From Mytilus californianus (taxonomy: Eukaryota > Mollusca > Bivalvia > Mytilida > Mytilidae), in contig NW_026262648.1 in NCBI RefSeq assembly GCF_021869535.1, positions 930,001 to 994,000 of the forward strand: a stretch of 64,000 nucleotides of DNA, read 5' to 3'. How positions within the stretch are numbered: position 1 is the stretch's first letter; each line of letters begins with the position of its first letter. The notes beneath the pieces are model-generated. The model did no database searches. It was not told where the DNA came from and was given only the letters and a program-made list of their open reading frames with translations. The position numbers and the translations under genes were made by a program. This document shows positions 41,618 to 54,760 of this stretch, piece by piece.

Positions 41618-42125
41618 CTAGTCAACAAAAGAAACGATACATGGCAATGTATTTTCCTTATATAATGAAATTGGATACACTATACCAAGGTTATTAATTG
41701 CCCAATTGATCTAATATTTACAGTGTTATTTTCTTATATGCGAATTTTTCATTTTGGCATTTTTGCTATTTCAAAAATCGTATTTTCACCCAAAAATTCA
41801 CAAATTGATATTAAAACTTAAATCTTTAAAACTTAAGCATCGTCTGCTTAAAATTTTTAATGTCTTTGCAGATATATGAATACTTAATTCTCATCTTCGA
41901 AATTATGTGCCGACTTTTGTCATCATTTTCCGCAAAATAAATTTGACCCCTATGTGCAATAACACGGTATTTTCTCACTCTCCAATTTGGTCAGATTCTT
42001 TTAATCATATGCATTTGCTTTGCAAATGAATTTTTTTCATAAGATAATTTAACAGTCTTTCCTATTTATTATATTTTATGATAAATTGGACTTCAAACTT
42101 GTGTATCGTTACTTTTGTTGACTAG
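41618..42125. mobile_element. 508-bp MITE with TA target duplication (Tc1/mariner-like)
   Basis: The left end CTAGTCAACAAAAGAAACGA and the right end reversed CTAGTCAACAAAAGTAACGA match over about 25 bp, and both are flanked by TA (41616-41617, 42126-42127). The internal sequence is AT-rich and has no ORF. TA duplication and length fit a Tc1/mariner-derived MITE. Confidence 0.75.
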
Positions 42126-42314
42126 TATACATAAAATAAGCAAAATTGTCCATGATAATAATGCATGTGTCAGATGATTTTAGATTCTATATTAATTTTC
42201 GAAAGAACTCCACAATAACAATACGACAATCTACAAAAAAAAAAAAAAAATAAACGTAAAAAGCAATATAAACATAATAATGGGTTTTAAACCGTTAAAT
42301 TATTTTGCACAACA

Positions 42315-42512
42315 GTGGCACTTGCTCGTTGCCATGCTCCTGTTGACGGAGGCTGCCATGCTGTTAATCGTGCGATTTACCGCAAATGTGTAATAAAAAT
42401 TGAACGCTACGACAGTATCATACAGGATTCTTTGTCGGTTGATGAAACTTTTTTTCAAATATGTGCGATTCAAAAAAGATTATTTCTGCTTGAGATAGAA
42501 CATCGAACATAA
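42315..42512 (+). other. possible exon or coding relic, unrecognised
   Basis: A TTTTGCACAACAG acceptor-like site at about 42.31 kb opens a 65-codon frame starting ALARCHAPVDGGCHAVNRAIYRK and ending at TAA. The base composition of the first 90 nt is less AT-rich than its surroundings. No domain is recognised and no partner exon was found nearby. It may equally be chance. Confidence 0.2.
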
Positions 42513-42544
42513 TTGATGAATTTATAAGCTTTCTATATAAATTT

Positions 42545-42990
42545 CTATGTATAAGGGTCTTGGTCGGGTTTATAGAATAGAGAATAATGGACAAATACTA
42601 CAGAAAAAATTGTCCAATAAATGAGAATTAAAAAAAAATATTGGCAAAAAAAACAATATAGAAAGTGGGTTGGTAAAATATAAAGAATTGAGCAAAATGG
42701 GCAAACATATAAAGAAAGGCAACAGTAGTATATCGCTGTCAATAGTCATAAATCGATTAAGCGAAAACAAATCCGGGTCACAAACCACAACCGAGGGAAA
42801 CACATCAACTATAAGAGAAAAACAACGGAACAACAGAAACACTGAACTGCTACAAAAACAAACGCCAACATACATAGAAACGGATTAATTGAAAACAACT
42901 GCCATATTCCTGACTTGGTACAGGACTTTTAATGAAAAAAATGGTGGGTTGAACCTGGTTGTATGGCTAGCCAAACCTCCCGCTTATATG
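42545..42990 (-). repeat. dispersed repeats (ATTCTCTATTC type, then SLNRFMT type)
   Basis: 42.57-42.70 kb is the reversed ATTCTCTATTCTTTATATTTT family of 28.34 kb. 42.70-42.99 kb is the reversed copy of the repeat at 485-783, sharing AAACAAATCCGGGTCACAAAC, CAACTATAAGAG and GGCTAGCCAAACCTCCCGC. The frames at 42570-42875 and 42670-42888 are repeat by-products. Confidence 0.7.
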
Positions 42991-43234
42991 GCAATGTTGA
43001 AAATACATTAGAGAAATGAAGTACAACCCATCCAGCCCATCATTTATAAGAAGTAATGAAAGTATAATCATTTCTATCTTTCTTTTGGACACCACATCTT
43101 ATGGTCAGAATTTAAAAAAAAGCTTTCCGAAGTTTGAAAAACAAAGAACAAGGACGAGTTCAATACACATTAGTTGTATGCTATACAACTATGAAATTAC
43201 GAGCTATAGCAAATTATTTTGGTTTCCTATAAAA

Positions 43235-43330
43235 ATAAGAAGATGCGGTATGATTGCCAATGAGACGACGGGCTACAACAGATCGAATGACACAGAAATT
43301 AACACCTATAGGTCACCATACCGTACTGTA
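43235..43330 (+). mobile_element. SINE-like fragment
   Basis: AAGATGCGGTATGATTGCCAATGAGACGAC, then GACACAGAAATTAACACCTATAGGTCACC and CCGTACTGTA. It is a 5' fragment of the family at 2.81 and 60.5 kb. Confidence 0.6.
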
Positions 43331-44989
43331 TGTATTGTTGTAACGTTGTCATGACAAGCACGTGTTGGTGAATTTTGTGGAGAAATTCAATTTTATATTG
43401 GAATGTCTCACGATTGCTTTCAGTCAATCAAGCAAATCATAAGTACGAATTTTACTGAAACATACATGTAATGTATATATTTACATTTATTAGTGGCGTT
43501 GTAAAATAAAGGTCAGTAAATCGTGAAAGACTAAAATGAGTATCTCCAATAATGAACTTGAACTCAGTTTTGACATCAGAAACAATATATTTAAAATAAT
43601 CAGCAAAATCATCATTTTTTTTTACTGTTAACACCAAAAAAAGTATTTTACGGAAGATACTGACCCATTATTTATTTCTGACAAGCAGAAGCAGATGTGA
43701 TCATTGTTCAGACATCCTTCCTTTCCGTGTCGAAGATTTTGAGATTTCCTACGCAATTTTCAGAATAAAAAATGTTTGGCGACCTTTTTCTGTATATGTT
43801 AAATAGAAAAGAATTCTTATTAAAGAATTACACCTATTGCCCTCTTCCCCGTTAAAATTTCATGGTTTTTAATTTGTTTTTTCATAGAAATATAAGGTAT
43901 TGTACGGTGAAGAAGATTTTTTTTTAATTTTGGATATCTTGTACAAATACATTTTTTAACCCTCCTCAAATAAATGAAAGAAATCAGAAGCTAGTTGAAG
44001 TCCTTCTACTTTCTTTGGGAATCTTCTTGCAGCCTTTCTTGTATTTGTAATTGTAAAAGCCTGGGAATATTTCTGTGAAGTGAGCATGCGACTTCACTTT
44101 TGTGTAAGTCCCTTTTAGCAGGATGCACGTGTGCTTTCAAGATGATTCTGCTAAAGGTTATCTGATGAAGGTTAGATGTTAGCGGCTTCCCACAAATCTT
44201 ATATGGAAATCTGCTCCGTGGTTTTGCTCCATGTTTTTGATACTTTGAGTCATCATAATCGTTAACTCTACCTGATCATGCGAGAAACTGTCAAAGAATG
44301 TATTATTTACATTTAAATGCCAGGCTTTGAAAGAATCGAGCAATTTAGAATATTTTCAAAACATTGCCGAAAAAAATCCAACGATCTAACAGTCCTATGT
44401 TGAAGTTACCCTCATCCTGAGTTAGAAATGATAGGTCTTTTGTTTCTACGTGTCTGGTAATACCAGAAATTTCTACTTAACTTTTGGTTAGAATTAAAGC
44501 AAATTACGGAGCTACCTCCCCTTAATTGGTAATTTCTAGTGCATTTCAAAAAAATTGTATCTTGAAATACCAGAACTGGAAAAGGAAACGAATGTTAAAT
44601 CCGAGCATCATTATACATTTTGAACATACATTAATGTAAACTTGAGTGGGTTTTTGTTTGTCATATTTTCACCACTGCCTGATTCTTAGGCAGATTGGCA
44701 CTTAATGCATATAAAAATCAAGAATATACAGTTTGATTTCTAGATACGGGAACCTACAGTATTTCAGTATAATGTGTGTGTCATTGTTGCAATTTGAAAT
44801 ATTGAATTTGAGTAAAATCAATTTTGAAAATTAGTTTACAGACCAAAAAATAATATTAATATGCATATAATTATTCACATATAAATGATATATTATATGG
44901 ACAGAATAGAAGGCGAAATTATCTTTGTTATAATAAATGCCTCGTCCCCGTGAGATGCAAAATTTACCATCCCGTGTGATACATAACAT
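43331..44989. other. no gene recognised
   Basis: Intergenic, AT-rich sequence. The small frames (43452-43637, 44831-45055) carry no domain. No repeat family was recognised with confidence. Confidence 0.45.
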
Positions 44990-45753
44990 TGGAAATAGGA
45001 ACATGTCCCGGATATAAGAAAAGATTACAAACGAAAGATAAGTATGGGTATGCAAGACCCGATAAACTATAACATGTAAAATCGCTTCATGTTGATGTAA
45101 TTTATTTACCGTATCTTTTAAGAAAGTTTAAACTCGTTAATTACTATTTTGTTGGCTAGACCATGGTTAAGTAAGTGATGAGTCTGGTATTATCAGTTGC
45201 AACAATGTTTTTATGCGTGCAACTAAGTTAAATAATCTGTTAGACAAGAGTTTATTTTAGAAAACAAAAAATGGTTGATTCAAACTTACCAAAGATTTAG
45301 AAAATTTATGTAACTAAAATAAGGGCTACCTTCTCGAAAGAATATTATACAAGATAAATTACACATAGTTGTTGTAACTTTTATTTTCTATTCAGTAATA
45401 AAAATATGTGAACAAATTTACCTTCGGCATAGTAAACTTTTTTTTTCCTCGACACCAAAGCTCAAATCATATTTCGACATGTGATGTGTTGTATTTTTTG
45501 GGTTTTTTTTCTTTCTTTTTCAGGGGGGGGAGGGGGGGGGTAAAAGTCAATGACTTAGTTTGACGTCCTTATTTTTATTAAATGCAATATTAATTAGAAC
45601 ATATAGTCTAATCAGCATCAATTTACAATGTAATAAAACTGTGGTCAATGCTAGTCTAGGGATTTAAGTACACAACCCTTAACTTTTCTTTATAATTACT
45701 TATTAGAAGAATGAATAATGGAACACATGCATGTAGATATATAATAAAGATCA

Positions 45754-45909
<156 letters not shown>

Positions 45910-47554
45910 TCACATTGTTGTCTTTAGATTTGTATGGATAGTCGTCTGATTCAATAACAATTAAACCACGTCTCCTTAGATTTTGTGTTTTATATTGTAT
46001 AGTATTTAATTAATCTTAACAGTTTGAATGAATTTGAAGATGTAAAAAAATTAATTAGTTCAAATTCGGAATAACTTATAAAATTTTAAGCAAACATGCA
46101 AGTTAACTTCGTTTTTGATAGACCAGACCTAGGTTTGTTATTTGAGGACTGCTGCAGACCTATTGACAAATCTGATCCAGAACAGACAGACCAGACCTGA
46201 AACACATTCATACAATATATGTTTCCTCCAAATTCATAACTTGTGTAAAATGTTTATTTGATTCAAATGAAATGCGTTCAGTTCCTTACGAATAATAAAT
46301 ATACATTTTAGTTGTACCCACCTCCCCTGCCATGACCTCTCTGGTTGTCATGGTTATTAATGAATACGACACCGTCAGTGGTTTTTGGCATACTCCAGGC
46401 CTCTCCCCAGGTCCGTAAATATTTCGCCGCCTTCTGTCTCCTGAACACTTGCGCAAGTTTAATTTCAAAGATGAAATTCGTAACAACGTGCAGATCCTGT
46501 GTATTCCGATGCGTTGATAGCTTCCCCGCCCATATCAATTACCTCTTGGAAAAGGAAGGGTCTCGGGAAACCAGGGAAATACTGTGAATTTAAGCCGTGA
46601 AGCTGTCCATATATAGCTTGTAGATCACCGGGCCACCTGTGTTTAGCAGCATCCACCCGGAAACCAGTAAACACTTATGGAGATAAGGTGATTCATATAT
46701 TATGCTATCTTGCTTCTACGAATTCTTTTCCTAGTTTTAAGTCTGTCAAGGACACCAGATGACAGTTTTGTACTTCATCTTTGTTTCCAGTTATGTATAT
46801 TCAAATCTCCAGAATAACATTCACTTCTTCCGTTGAAATCCCACGATGAAAAAGGAACGCCTGGGTAACTCAGGGCGCCACCATCCCAGTGGGATCCGCC
46901 TGTTCCTGTTCCTTGCCCAACGGCTCCTGTCATATGGTTTATTACAGCATCCACGTAAATCCTAGATGAAATTTAAATTTAGATATATTGATTTTGTAAC
47001 AGTTTGCTCAATAAGAACGCAATATATTTGATTTCGTTTGATATTCCTTAACATAGAAGAAATGAACAACACAAAAGGCAAAAAAAAAGGCAAGTTACTT
47101 CCGCATGTATATGGATTCCTTTAATAATTCGTATGGATAGTATGGTATACTGCCATTCAAACCATCGTGTTAAGAAATACCCGAGAGATCAACTAGCCTT
47201 TGATAATGACATTCAAGGTTGTAACTAGTGTAAGGCCTGTAGCTAAACTAGCATATTCATCCATGTTATCATTTGGTCATTGATTTACAATTTATTTTTT
47301 GAAGGTTTTACACTATCAATGCAGGACAATTTTAAGTCTACATATATCATATAGTAACCAAACAACACCGTATGTTGACCTCTTTTTTTTTATGTTTGAC
47401 GGTTTATGTCTCATTCATTATAAGATAAATTTGTAATAGCAAACGACAAGCCCTACAGGTTTAATGATACTTTATAAGAGCAAATGAATGTTGGAAGATA
47501 GTTACAATTAGCTTAATAATTTTCTCACCTCACATTAGCTTTATTACATCTTTA

Positions 47555-47689
<135 letters not shown>

Positions 47690-47714
47690 TCATAAAAATA
47701 TAACAATACGTTAA

Positions 47715-47716
<2 letters not shown>

Positions 47717-47758
<42 letters not shown>

Positions 47759-47955
47759 AATTGATTGATGCTTAACTCCACTTTCACCACTACTGTGGTA
47801 TTTTGTAGCGGTCAGTTTTGTATTGCTGTAGGAAACCGTAGTGCCCGGAGATAACCACCGACCTTTAGTAGGAAAATTGACAATCCTAGTCAACTAAAAT
47901 ATGAGTCGTGTAGGGTTCGAACTGACATCTTCCGTGTTGACAGGCTAGTGACACA
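47717..47955 (+). repeat. (TTGA)n microsatellite and conserved dispersed repeat
   Basis: About 13 TTGA units (47717-47768, some interrupted), then the counterpart of the repeat at 17.66-17.88 kb (CCACTTTCACCACTACTG, GTGCCCGGAGATAACCACCGACC). It lies in intron 2 of the amylase pseudogene. Confidence 0.8.
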
Positions 47956-48519
47956 ATACGTTAAGAAAAGATGTTTTAATCTAATTATAAATTTAAATAT
48001 AACAAGTTTCGATCAGATCTCCAACAAAACACAAATTGATTAATTATATTTTCTGACGTTTTACCAGTACGTATAACCTGGAAAACAATTGTTCAAGTTC
48101 ATAAGTCTTAAATGTACAATCTGTTGATATTCATTATTAACAAGTCTTTGATGTTTTTTTTATTAATAAAGAAATAACTGATTTTCAGAGATTTAATTGT
48201 TGACAAACAAGGACCACAGGTACTGAACTTAGATTGCAGAACAAAAACCGACAGGAGTTATTTCATTTGTTCTACATAAAGATTCAAATAAGTATTGATA
48301 TAAAAAAAAAACAGATGTTATATCATCGTCAAATGAGATACAAATTCACCAGAGACCACACAACTGAATGTAAGCAAGTTTAGTTCTCCGTGCTGCCTAC
48401 TACAATATGTCAAAAAATCGTACCGTATAGTACAGTATTAGGCAAAATAAACCTTGACATGACAAAATTGGAACGGTCCAATTTGTGCTTTAACAATAAT
48501 AGCATAACATAAGAACAAA

Positions 48520-48960
48520 CTAAAAACTCATTTTAAAAGGGTTTGACACATAAGATCCAAACAAAGCAGAAAAAAAATGACAAAAAGAACAAAAGACACT
48601 GAGAACTGGTGTAAAGAGTACAAGTACTTGAAACAATTCCGTCGATTGTACGCCATCACAAGTTGGTTGACCGTTATGGACTATCTGTTTCACAGATGAC
48701 GACAAATATGTTCCAATTGTCTAAACTATATCTCGAATGAGAAAAATTAATACCCACATGAGCAACACGACGGGTACAAAATGTGGAGCAGGATCTACTT
48801 ACAGTTCCGGAGCACCTGAGATCACCCCCGCGATTTTGGTGTGTCCTTGTTGCTCAGTCCTTAGTTTTATATGTTGTGTTTTGTGTACTGTTGTTTGTCT
48901 TCTGTTTTTTTTTTTTTTTTGTCATGTCATTGTCAGTTTGCTAACGACTTATGATTTTGA
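48520..48960 (+). repeat. dispersed repeat in pseudogene intron 2
   Basis: Counterpart of 18.30-18.79 kb: GGGTTTGACACATAAGATCC, GTACGCCATCACAAGTTGG, CAACACGACGGGTAC, GTGGAGCAGGATC and CACCTGAGATCACCCC. Confidence 0.65.
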
Positions 48961-49439
48961 ATATCGCTCTGGTATATCTCTTTTACTGAAAGGTAGTTCA
49001 CAATCAATTATTAGATAAATCCTGTTTTCCTATATTAGCTCACCAATCAGTACACATCACTAAGGCAATCACCTGTCAAATCTGCCTGATACCTTTAAAA
49101 CTCAATTTATTTAGGTGATGTAGTAGACCGTGAATTCTTTGTTTGATCGTAACTCAACGTTTACATTTATTTCCATTCATAACATTACAATTAAAAACTG
49201 TATTGAATTTGATGAAATGGTAAACTTATGTTCCTTCTCATTTAGGTTTATCAGTTGTACTAGATTGTACCTATCTAAATGCACATTATTGATATCAATA
49301 CTAAAACTAGTTCCAAAAGGTTAGACAGTCTGTGTGGATTTATGCACTTAATATTTCTTACAGACAAACTATCTTTACATCATCACTGACAGAAATGAAA
49401 CAAATATGAGTCTACCGAAGTGGGTCCTTTATTTTGTCA

Positions 49440-50665
49440 ATTTAAACCATTGTGGTGACGTCAGCCTATTCATTTACCGTAGATTCTTTTTCTAGAATCA
49501 ACGCTTCCTAAATCTGCCGCTGAAATTGACTCACCAAATTATATTAAATTGTTTACTTTGTGTGCCTAATTTCATTAAGGCTGAATAGGCTAATTTACTG
49601 ATTTCTGTTCACTAATGGAATTAATTTAAAAACTTACCTTTAATTTTTGTAATTTTATATGCCTTCACTGGGAGTCGAACCCTTCCTTGAAATCTGTTAT
49701 GCGTGACGGACATCAACACATCGACGAAACCTCCCGGCTACCAATGGGTTACACTAAAGATGTCTATTTTATATATTTAAATGAACATCTGATATACATC
49801 GGTTCATCGGACACACAGGGCTTGTACCTTTATATAGACACAATAGGCAGTTGTATAGTATGAGTTGGTTGCCGCGAGGTTAGCATGGTTAAAATCAATG
49901 AGTTAAAGATAGGGATTTGTCGGTTTAGGTTCGAATCCCTGTATTCTCTCTGTTGTTCCAATTCTTAAATTATCCTGGTTTTTTTCTAACTTTGCATGTT
50001 ATAGTGGATATTTTTGAAATAATAGCGAGTTTTACCGGTTTTTTTTAATTATTATTGGCTATTTCAAATGTTTGAAACAAAAATGATTACATTCTATTTG
50101 TCAATTTTTGTTTTATAAATATAGTATGGTTTCATCTGTTTTACTACATAATTTAACAAAGGTTTGTTCGCAAATTCCTATGCGAGAAAATCGTGATGTG
50201 ACTAGAGTGCTAGAAAAATTTCGATAACATACTTATTATATATACTTTATATATGCTTTTTGATCGGGTTGTTGTCTCTTTGACACGTTCCCCATTTCAT
50301 CTTTCAATCTTATTAGAAATAATTTCGAATATGTCTTATTTTGTTTATATTCATATGCCTGGTAATATAAAGATCTTTAAAGGTAGAAGTATTACATGTA
50401 TTATGTTTTTATTTTGTTAACCAATTAATTGTGATCTGAGATTTATCAATGCATCGTTGGACACGATAACATGGTTATTTAAACTCACTTACAATACCTT
50501 CTAATTAAGAAAAGGCTTTAATTTTGAAAAGAAATTAACACAATAGTTTAAGTTATAGATACAATGGATAAGCGTAGATTCATGAAAAACAAACCATTCG
50601 CCCTCCGGGCTCATGGTTTCTTTTTCAAGAATCCACGCTTATCCATTGTATCTATATAACATAAT
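49440..50665. mobile_element. insertion of about 1.2 kb present only in unit B
   Basis: Unit A runs straight from TATTTTGTCAGTATAAT to CATTTATTATAATTATC (19.61-19.68 kb). Unit B carries extra DNA here. Inside are two tRNA-like B-box segments in opposite orientation: GGGAGTCGAACCCTTCC at 49.67 kb (reversed) and AGGTTCGAATCCCTGTA at 49.93 kb, the latter preceded by the A-box-like GCCGCGAGGTTAGCATGG. A foldback lies at the right end. No ORF. Its exact borders and class are uncertain; nested tRNA-derived SINEs plus a foldback element is my best reading. Confidence 0.5.
50555..50655. repeat. foldback hairpin of about 100 bp
   Basis: Left ATAGATACAATGGATAAGCG...ACAAACCAT and right ATGGTTTCTTTTTC...CGCTTATCCATTGTATCTAT pair with two or three mismatches around the loop TCGCCCTCCGGGCTC, which itself holds a small GC stem. 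It forms the right edge of the unit B insertion. Confidence 0.75.
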
Positions 50666-50773
50666 ATATAAGAAGTAAAATATCTAACTTTCTTCATTTG
50701 ATTTATTATAATCATAACTAGTTGTTAGTAAATTATTATTATTCAAATTATCATTATCATGATAATAGTTATC

Positions 50774-50775
50774 CT

Positions 50776-50832
<57 letters not shown>
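50774..50832 (+). repeat. (ATT)n microsatellite
   Basis: Interrupted (ATT)n, positional counterpart of 19693-19737. Confidence 0.9.
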
Positions 50833-50835
<3 letters not shown>

Positions 50836-51226
50836 TAGGAAATGACACGAACTCCAAATTGAACGAAAATGTGTTAGATTCTTCTGCCATACAAATCCAG
50901 ACACGGTAGAAAATGTCAATATATAAACATAATTAAAAAACTAATACACCAAATAAAACAACCCTTCGAAGCCAAACATGTTTGTAAATATATAGATGAT
51001 AATATGAAATTCAATAAGAAACCAATCCTACAAAAAAGGCAGTAAAAGAAATATTTGTTTTATTTTCCAAAAAGATCATTTGTCTGATACTGTACTGAAA
51101 ATGCTGTTTATTTAATCTTTAAGGACTTCTTTTCTCAAATTTGCTATGATCAACTGCAACTGTCTAAAACTAAATATTTGTTTCAAAATGAATGTTTTTA
51201 AATTTAAAGACTCCTGAAATATATCA

Positions 51227-51430
<204 letters not shown>

Positions 51431-53164
51431 TTAAGATAAATTAATAGTTGAGAAGGCATTGAACAAACACGTATCACCTTTATTATCTTTTGCATTTCGA
51501 AAGATGTTTTCCGAAGAGTAATTGTTCTTATTACAATAGTATGACAGTTTAAGGGAGTGAATTAATCTAAGGGGACTTAGTTTGTTATAAAGGAAAAGAA
51601 TTGCCTCAAACAAGTTTTGGGCGCTCCAAACATGTTTGACCTCCAACATTCTTTAAGTGTTTCTCCCAACAACTGAACTTGTATTTCAGTGGTTGCTGTC
51701 AGTTACTATCTTCCATATTGTATTTTGTTGATTGTTTTCGAATTATTCATACTGTTTGTTTTCTTACCTGAATAGTTTCACATTTTTTCATTCCAGGGTC
51801 TTTTAGAGCATACTATGCGGTATGTGATTTGCTCATTATTGTAGGCCATAATATGTATTATAATAGATGTGATAAGTGAAGCATTGACAGTCATACCACA
51901 TCTCCTAACTTTTATATGTCGTGTAATAGGAAGTCGTAGGAAAATAAATAAAAGTTTATAATGCTAATGCACTGCATAAAAACATTGGCAAATTTAAGTT
52001 CTTTCTTTGTTAAAGTGAGCATCAAGCATGACTTAAAAAAATTATTTCGTGAACCGATACTTGATGTCGAAAACATGCGTTTTACAAACCGACGTGAATG
52101 ACCTTTACTTTCAATTTCAGTTTAATTTCAGACGATGTGAACATGCTAAGGTAATTAGATTATGTTAATCTTCTGTTACTTGTTACATGGTGAAACATTA
52201 CAAAACTAAATTCTATATACATTAATACACTGTTTATGTGGCTAATTTGACAATTGAAAAGGCACACATTTGCCGGATAACTTAATCTTGACCGAATGGT
52301 TACTGCGTGATTTCTAATTAGTTATTTCTGGGTAGTATCATTTTGGTTCCATGACAAATTACTAAATATATGTATTACCTGAGAAACAAATACTAAGTAA
52401 TGATATTCAGGTAGCTAACATGGCGTTCAAAAGACATGAAATTCTGGATATTGTAAAGTTCTTATAAGACGTTTGTCTGATATACAGTCGATAGATTACG
52501 AATTTGGGACATATACTTATATAGAGTCAAAGGGCATTTAGGTAAACAAATTCAAAATAGTAGTGGTATAAGTTAGGTTGTTCTTAAAATGTTTACGTAA
52601 CATTATTGTGCTCGTTCGTGTTTGAACAATAATGATCGAAATCATCAGCTGATCATAGAGAAAATCATAATTTTCGTATTTTGAACTTTCAATGATTTGC
52701 ATGTTCCTTATTCAATGTAATTGTTTTAAAAATAGGACACCTGCAGTCTAATACTATAAATTGACATTTACTCATACAAATCTTCCTTTATCTTAAAACC
52801 AAATTCAATGGCATGATGTATGACTAACTAGGTAAAATACCATCAGGGAATTCATCCTGACTTGATATGAACGACTGATCAAATAAGTTATTTTAAGGAA
52901 AATTGTTCTTGCAAACATCTCATAGTTATTCAGCTAGAAAATTTACTATGATTTCTTTAAGATAATAAAGGATTAAAGCTTCGGATATATCAGTGTAAAA
53001 TGTTCGCCTGAAATATTGTGGAAACGTATATAAATTTTATAAATCTATCAACACCTAATGTCTGTTAATTTTGGAAAAGTTTTCGTCACTTTTTTTGGAA
53101 AACTCGGCCGTCTTTATTGAAAATATCCCTTGTTAAATATGACAGTATATACTATTTAATTCAA

Positions 53165-53300
53165 TATTTAAATTTATGTCCTTTTCTCAAATCAGTGTCT
53201 CTTTTTCATATTGCGCCATAGACGTCACAAATCTATGTCCTTTCGCTCTTCAAATTTATGTCCTTTTCAACAAACACATTGACGGCAGAATCAACAAGAT
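53165..53300 (+). repeat. CAAATCTATGTCC-type degenerate minisatellite
   Basis: Counterpart of 22.20-22.40 kb in unit B, with CACAAATCTATGTCCTTTC and CTTCAAATTTATGTCC. Confidence 0.55.
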
Positions 53301-53759
53301 ATCATTTCGTAAAGGGAGAGATGGTGGAGCAGGAAACGATCGTAAATGAGGGAAACATTATATCAAGCATCGATATGAATTATTAAATGTGTTAATAGCC
53401 TATACATTCAGGTATGAGTTTACCTTATTGTTAAAGGTCGTACGTATGATGGGTGACCAGGTGGTGCTTATATTCACTTCCTTTATTAATTGTCTCTGGT
53501 GTTTGTCTTTTGGTGTTTTTTCTTTGTTTGTTTTTTTATGGCATTGTTAGATTGTTTTCGACTAATGAGTTTGTATGTCAATTTGGTATTTTTAGCCTCT
53601 CTTACACTGTCATTCATTAACCATGAAAAGTTAATTCTGCCAAAAGACGGTACAAATTGAATCACCATAATTACTATCTTAAATAGGAACAACAACTCAG
53701 TCAATATAGTTAAATCCTGGTGGATTCGAAGTACTACTACATCAATTATGTAAAAAAGT

Positions 53760-53900
53760 AAACCTGTTCTTAGCTCCTAAACTTCGTACTCTGTTTGGCC
53801 TTTTTACTTTTTTGATTCGAGCGTCACTGATGAGTATTTTTTTACGAAACGCGCCTGGCGTACAAAATTTCAATCCAAGTATCTATGATGAGTTTATTTA
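53760..53900 (+). repeat. family II hammerhead repeat, cleavage site deleted
   Basis: At 53821-53861: GCGUCA, CUGAUGA, stem II GUA/UAC, GAAA intact, then CGCGCCUGGCGU. The GU of the cleavage triplet GUC is missing, so the copy is dead by a different lesion than its counterpart at 22.92 kb. Confidence 0.7.
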
Positions 53901-54760
53901 GAGGTCGCAACCGTATATTTCTTTTAATTACAATTAAAACAAAAATGTAAAACTGTGGTTTAAGTCAATCATGTAAACCAATCATCCCAGCTTTATTTAA
54001 TAAATACATATATTACCTTTGTTAAACAAAGTAAAAACAGTTTTACTAGGCTGCCATTATCAATCTCAAAATGAAAATAATTTATTAAATATCAAAACAT
54101 TACAAGCAGATTAAATCAGTACGTTGTACGTGACGATAGCATGGTTAGTGGTTAATGTACTCAGTAGATATCTGATGAGGCAAGCACTTTCAACCTGATT
54201 TATTCTTATGTGCGTTTTGTTATTACACCACTGTTTCTAGTAAGGTGGTGGTTGAGTGCTCCCAAAACAGTCACATTCTTTTCCGCATGTCCAAGGTCAC
54301 GAGCCACTAGTCGTTTGTGCTGTGTACCATAATTATTCGTTATTGTTTCAGTATTAATCTGCCAGTTAGGTTATCTATTCTTTTGAATTGTCCATTGAAG
54401 CTTTATATCACTGAGTGAACAAAATGGTATTGGAATTTAAGTTTATCATCCACTATTTCTATGAAAACAATATTCCGCAGCGTTAGAGTGCATGTACAGG
54501 TACAGACAGAACTGTGTCTTAAAATTAATATTCTCATATTTCTTCAATAATATTTCGAAAAAATCCATGTAAAAATGTTGCTTATGATAATATAGTTTTG
54601 TTCTGTAAAAAAAAATCCCGGCGTCTTCGTTCCACATGCTCCGGGTTAAAGCTTAAGCACAGCAATAAAACAATACGGCTGCACCGTTAGCTTCATCCTG
54701 TCATTTTACATTTTATCAAATAAACTTAGCAATATGTGCCACATTATTACAAACTTTAAG
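53901..54760. other. GPCR 3' flank, no gene supported
   Basis: Aligns with 22.99-23.87 kb. A frame at 23200-23382 on the minus strand of unit A (KECDCFGITQPPPCP) is interrupted by a stop in unit B, so it is not supported as an exon. Confidence 0.45.
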
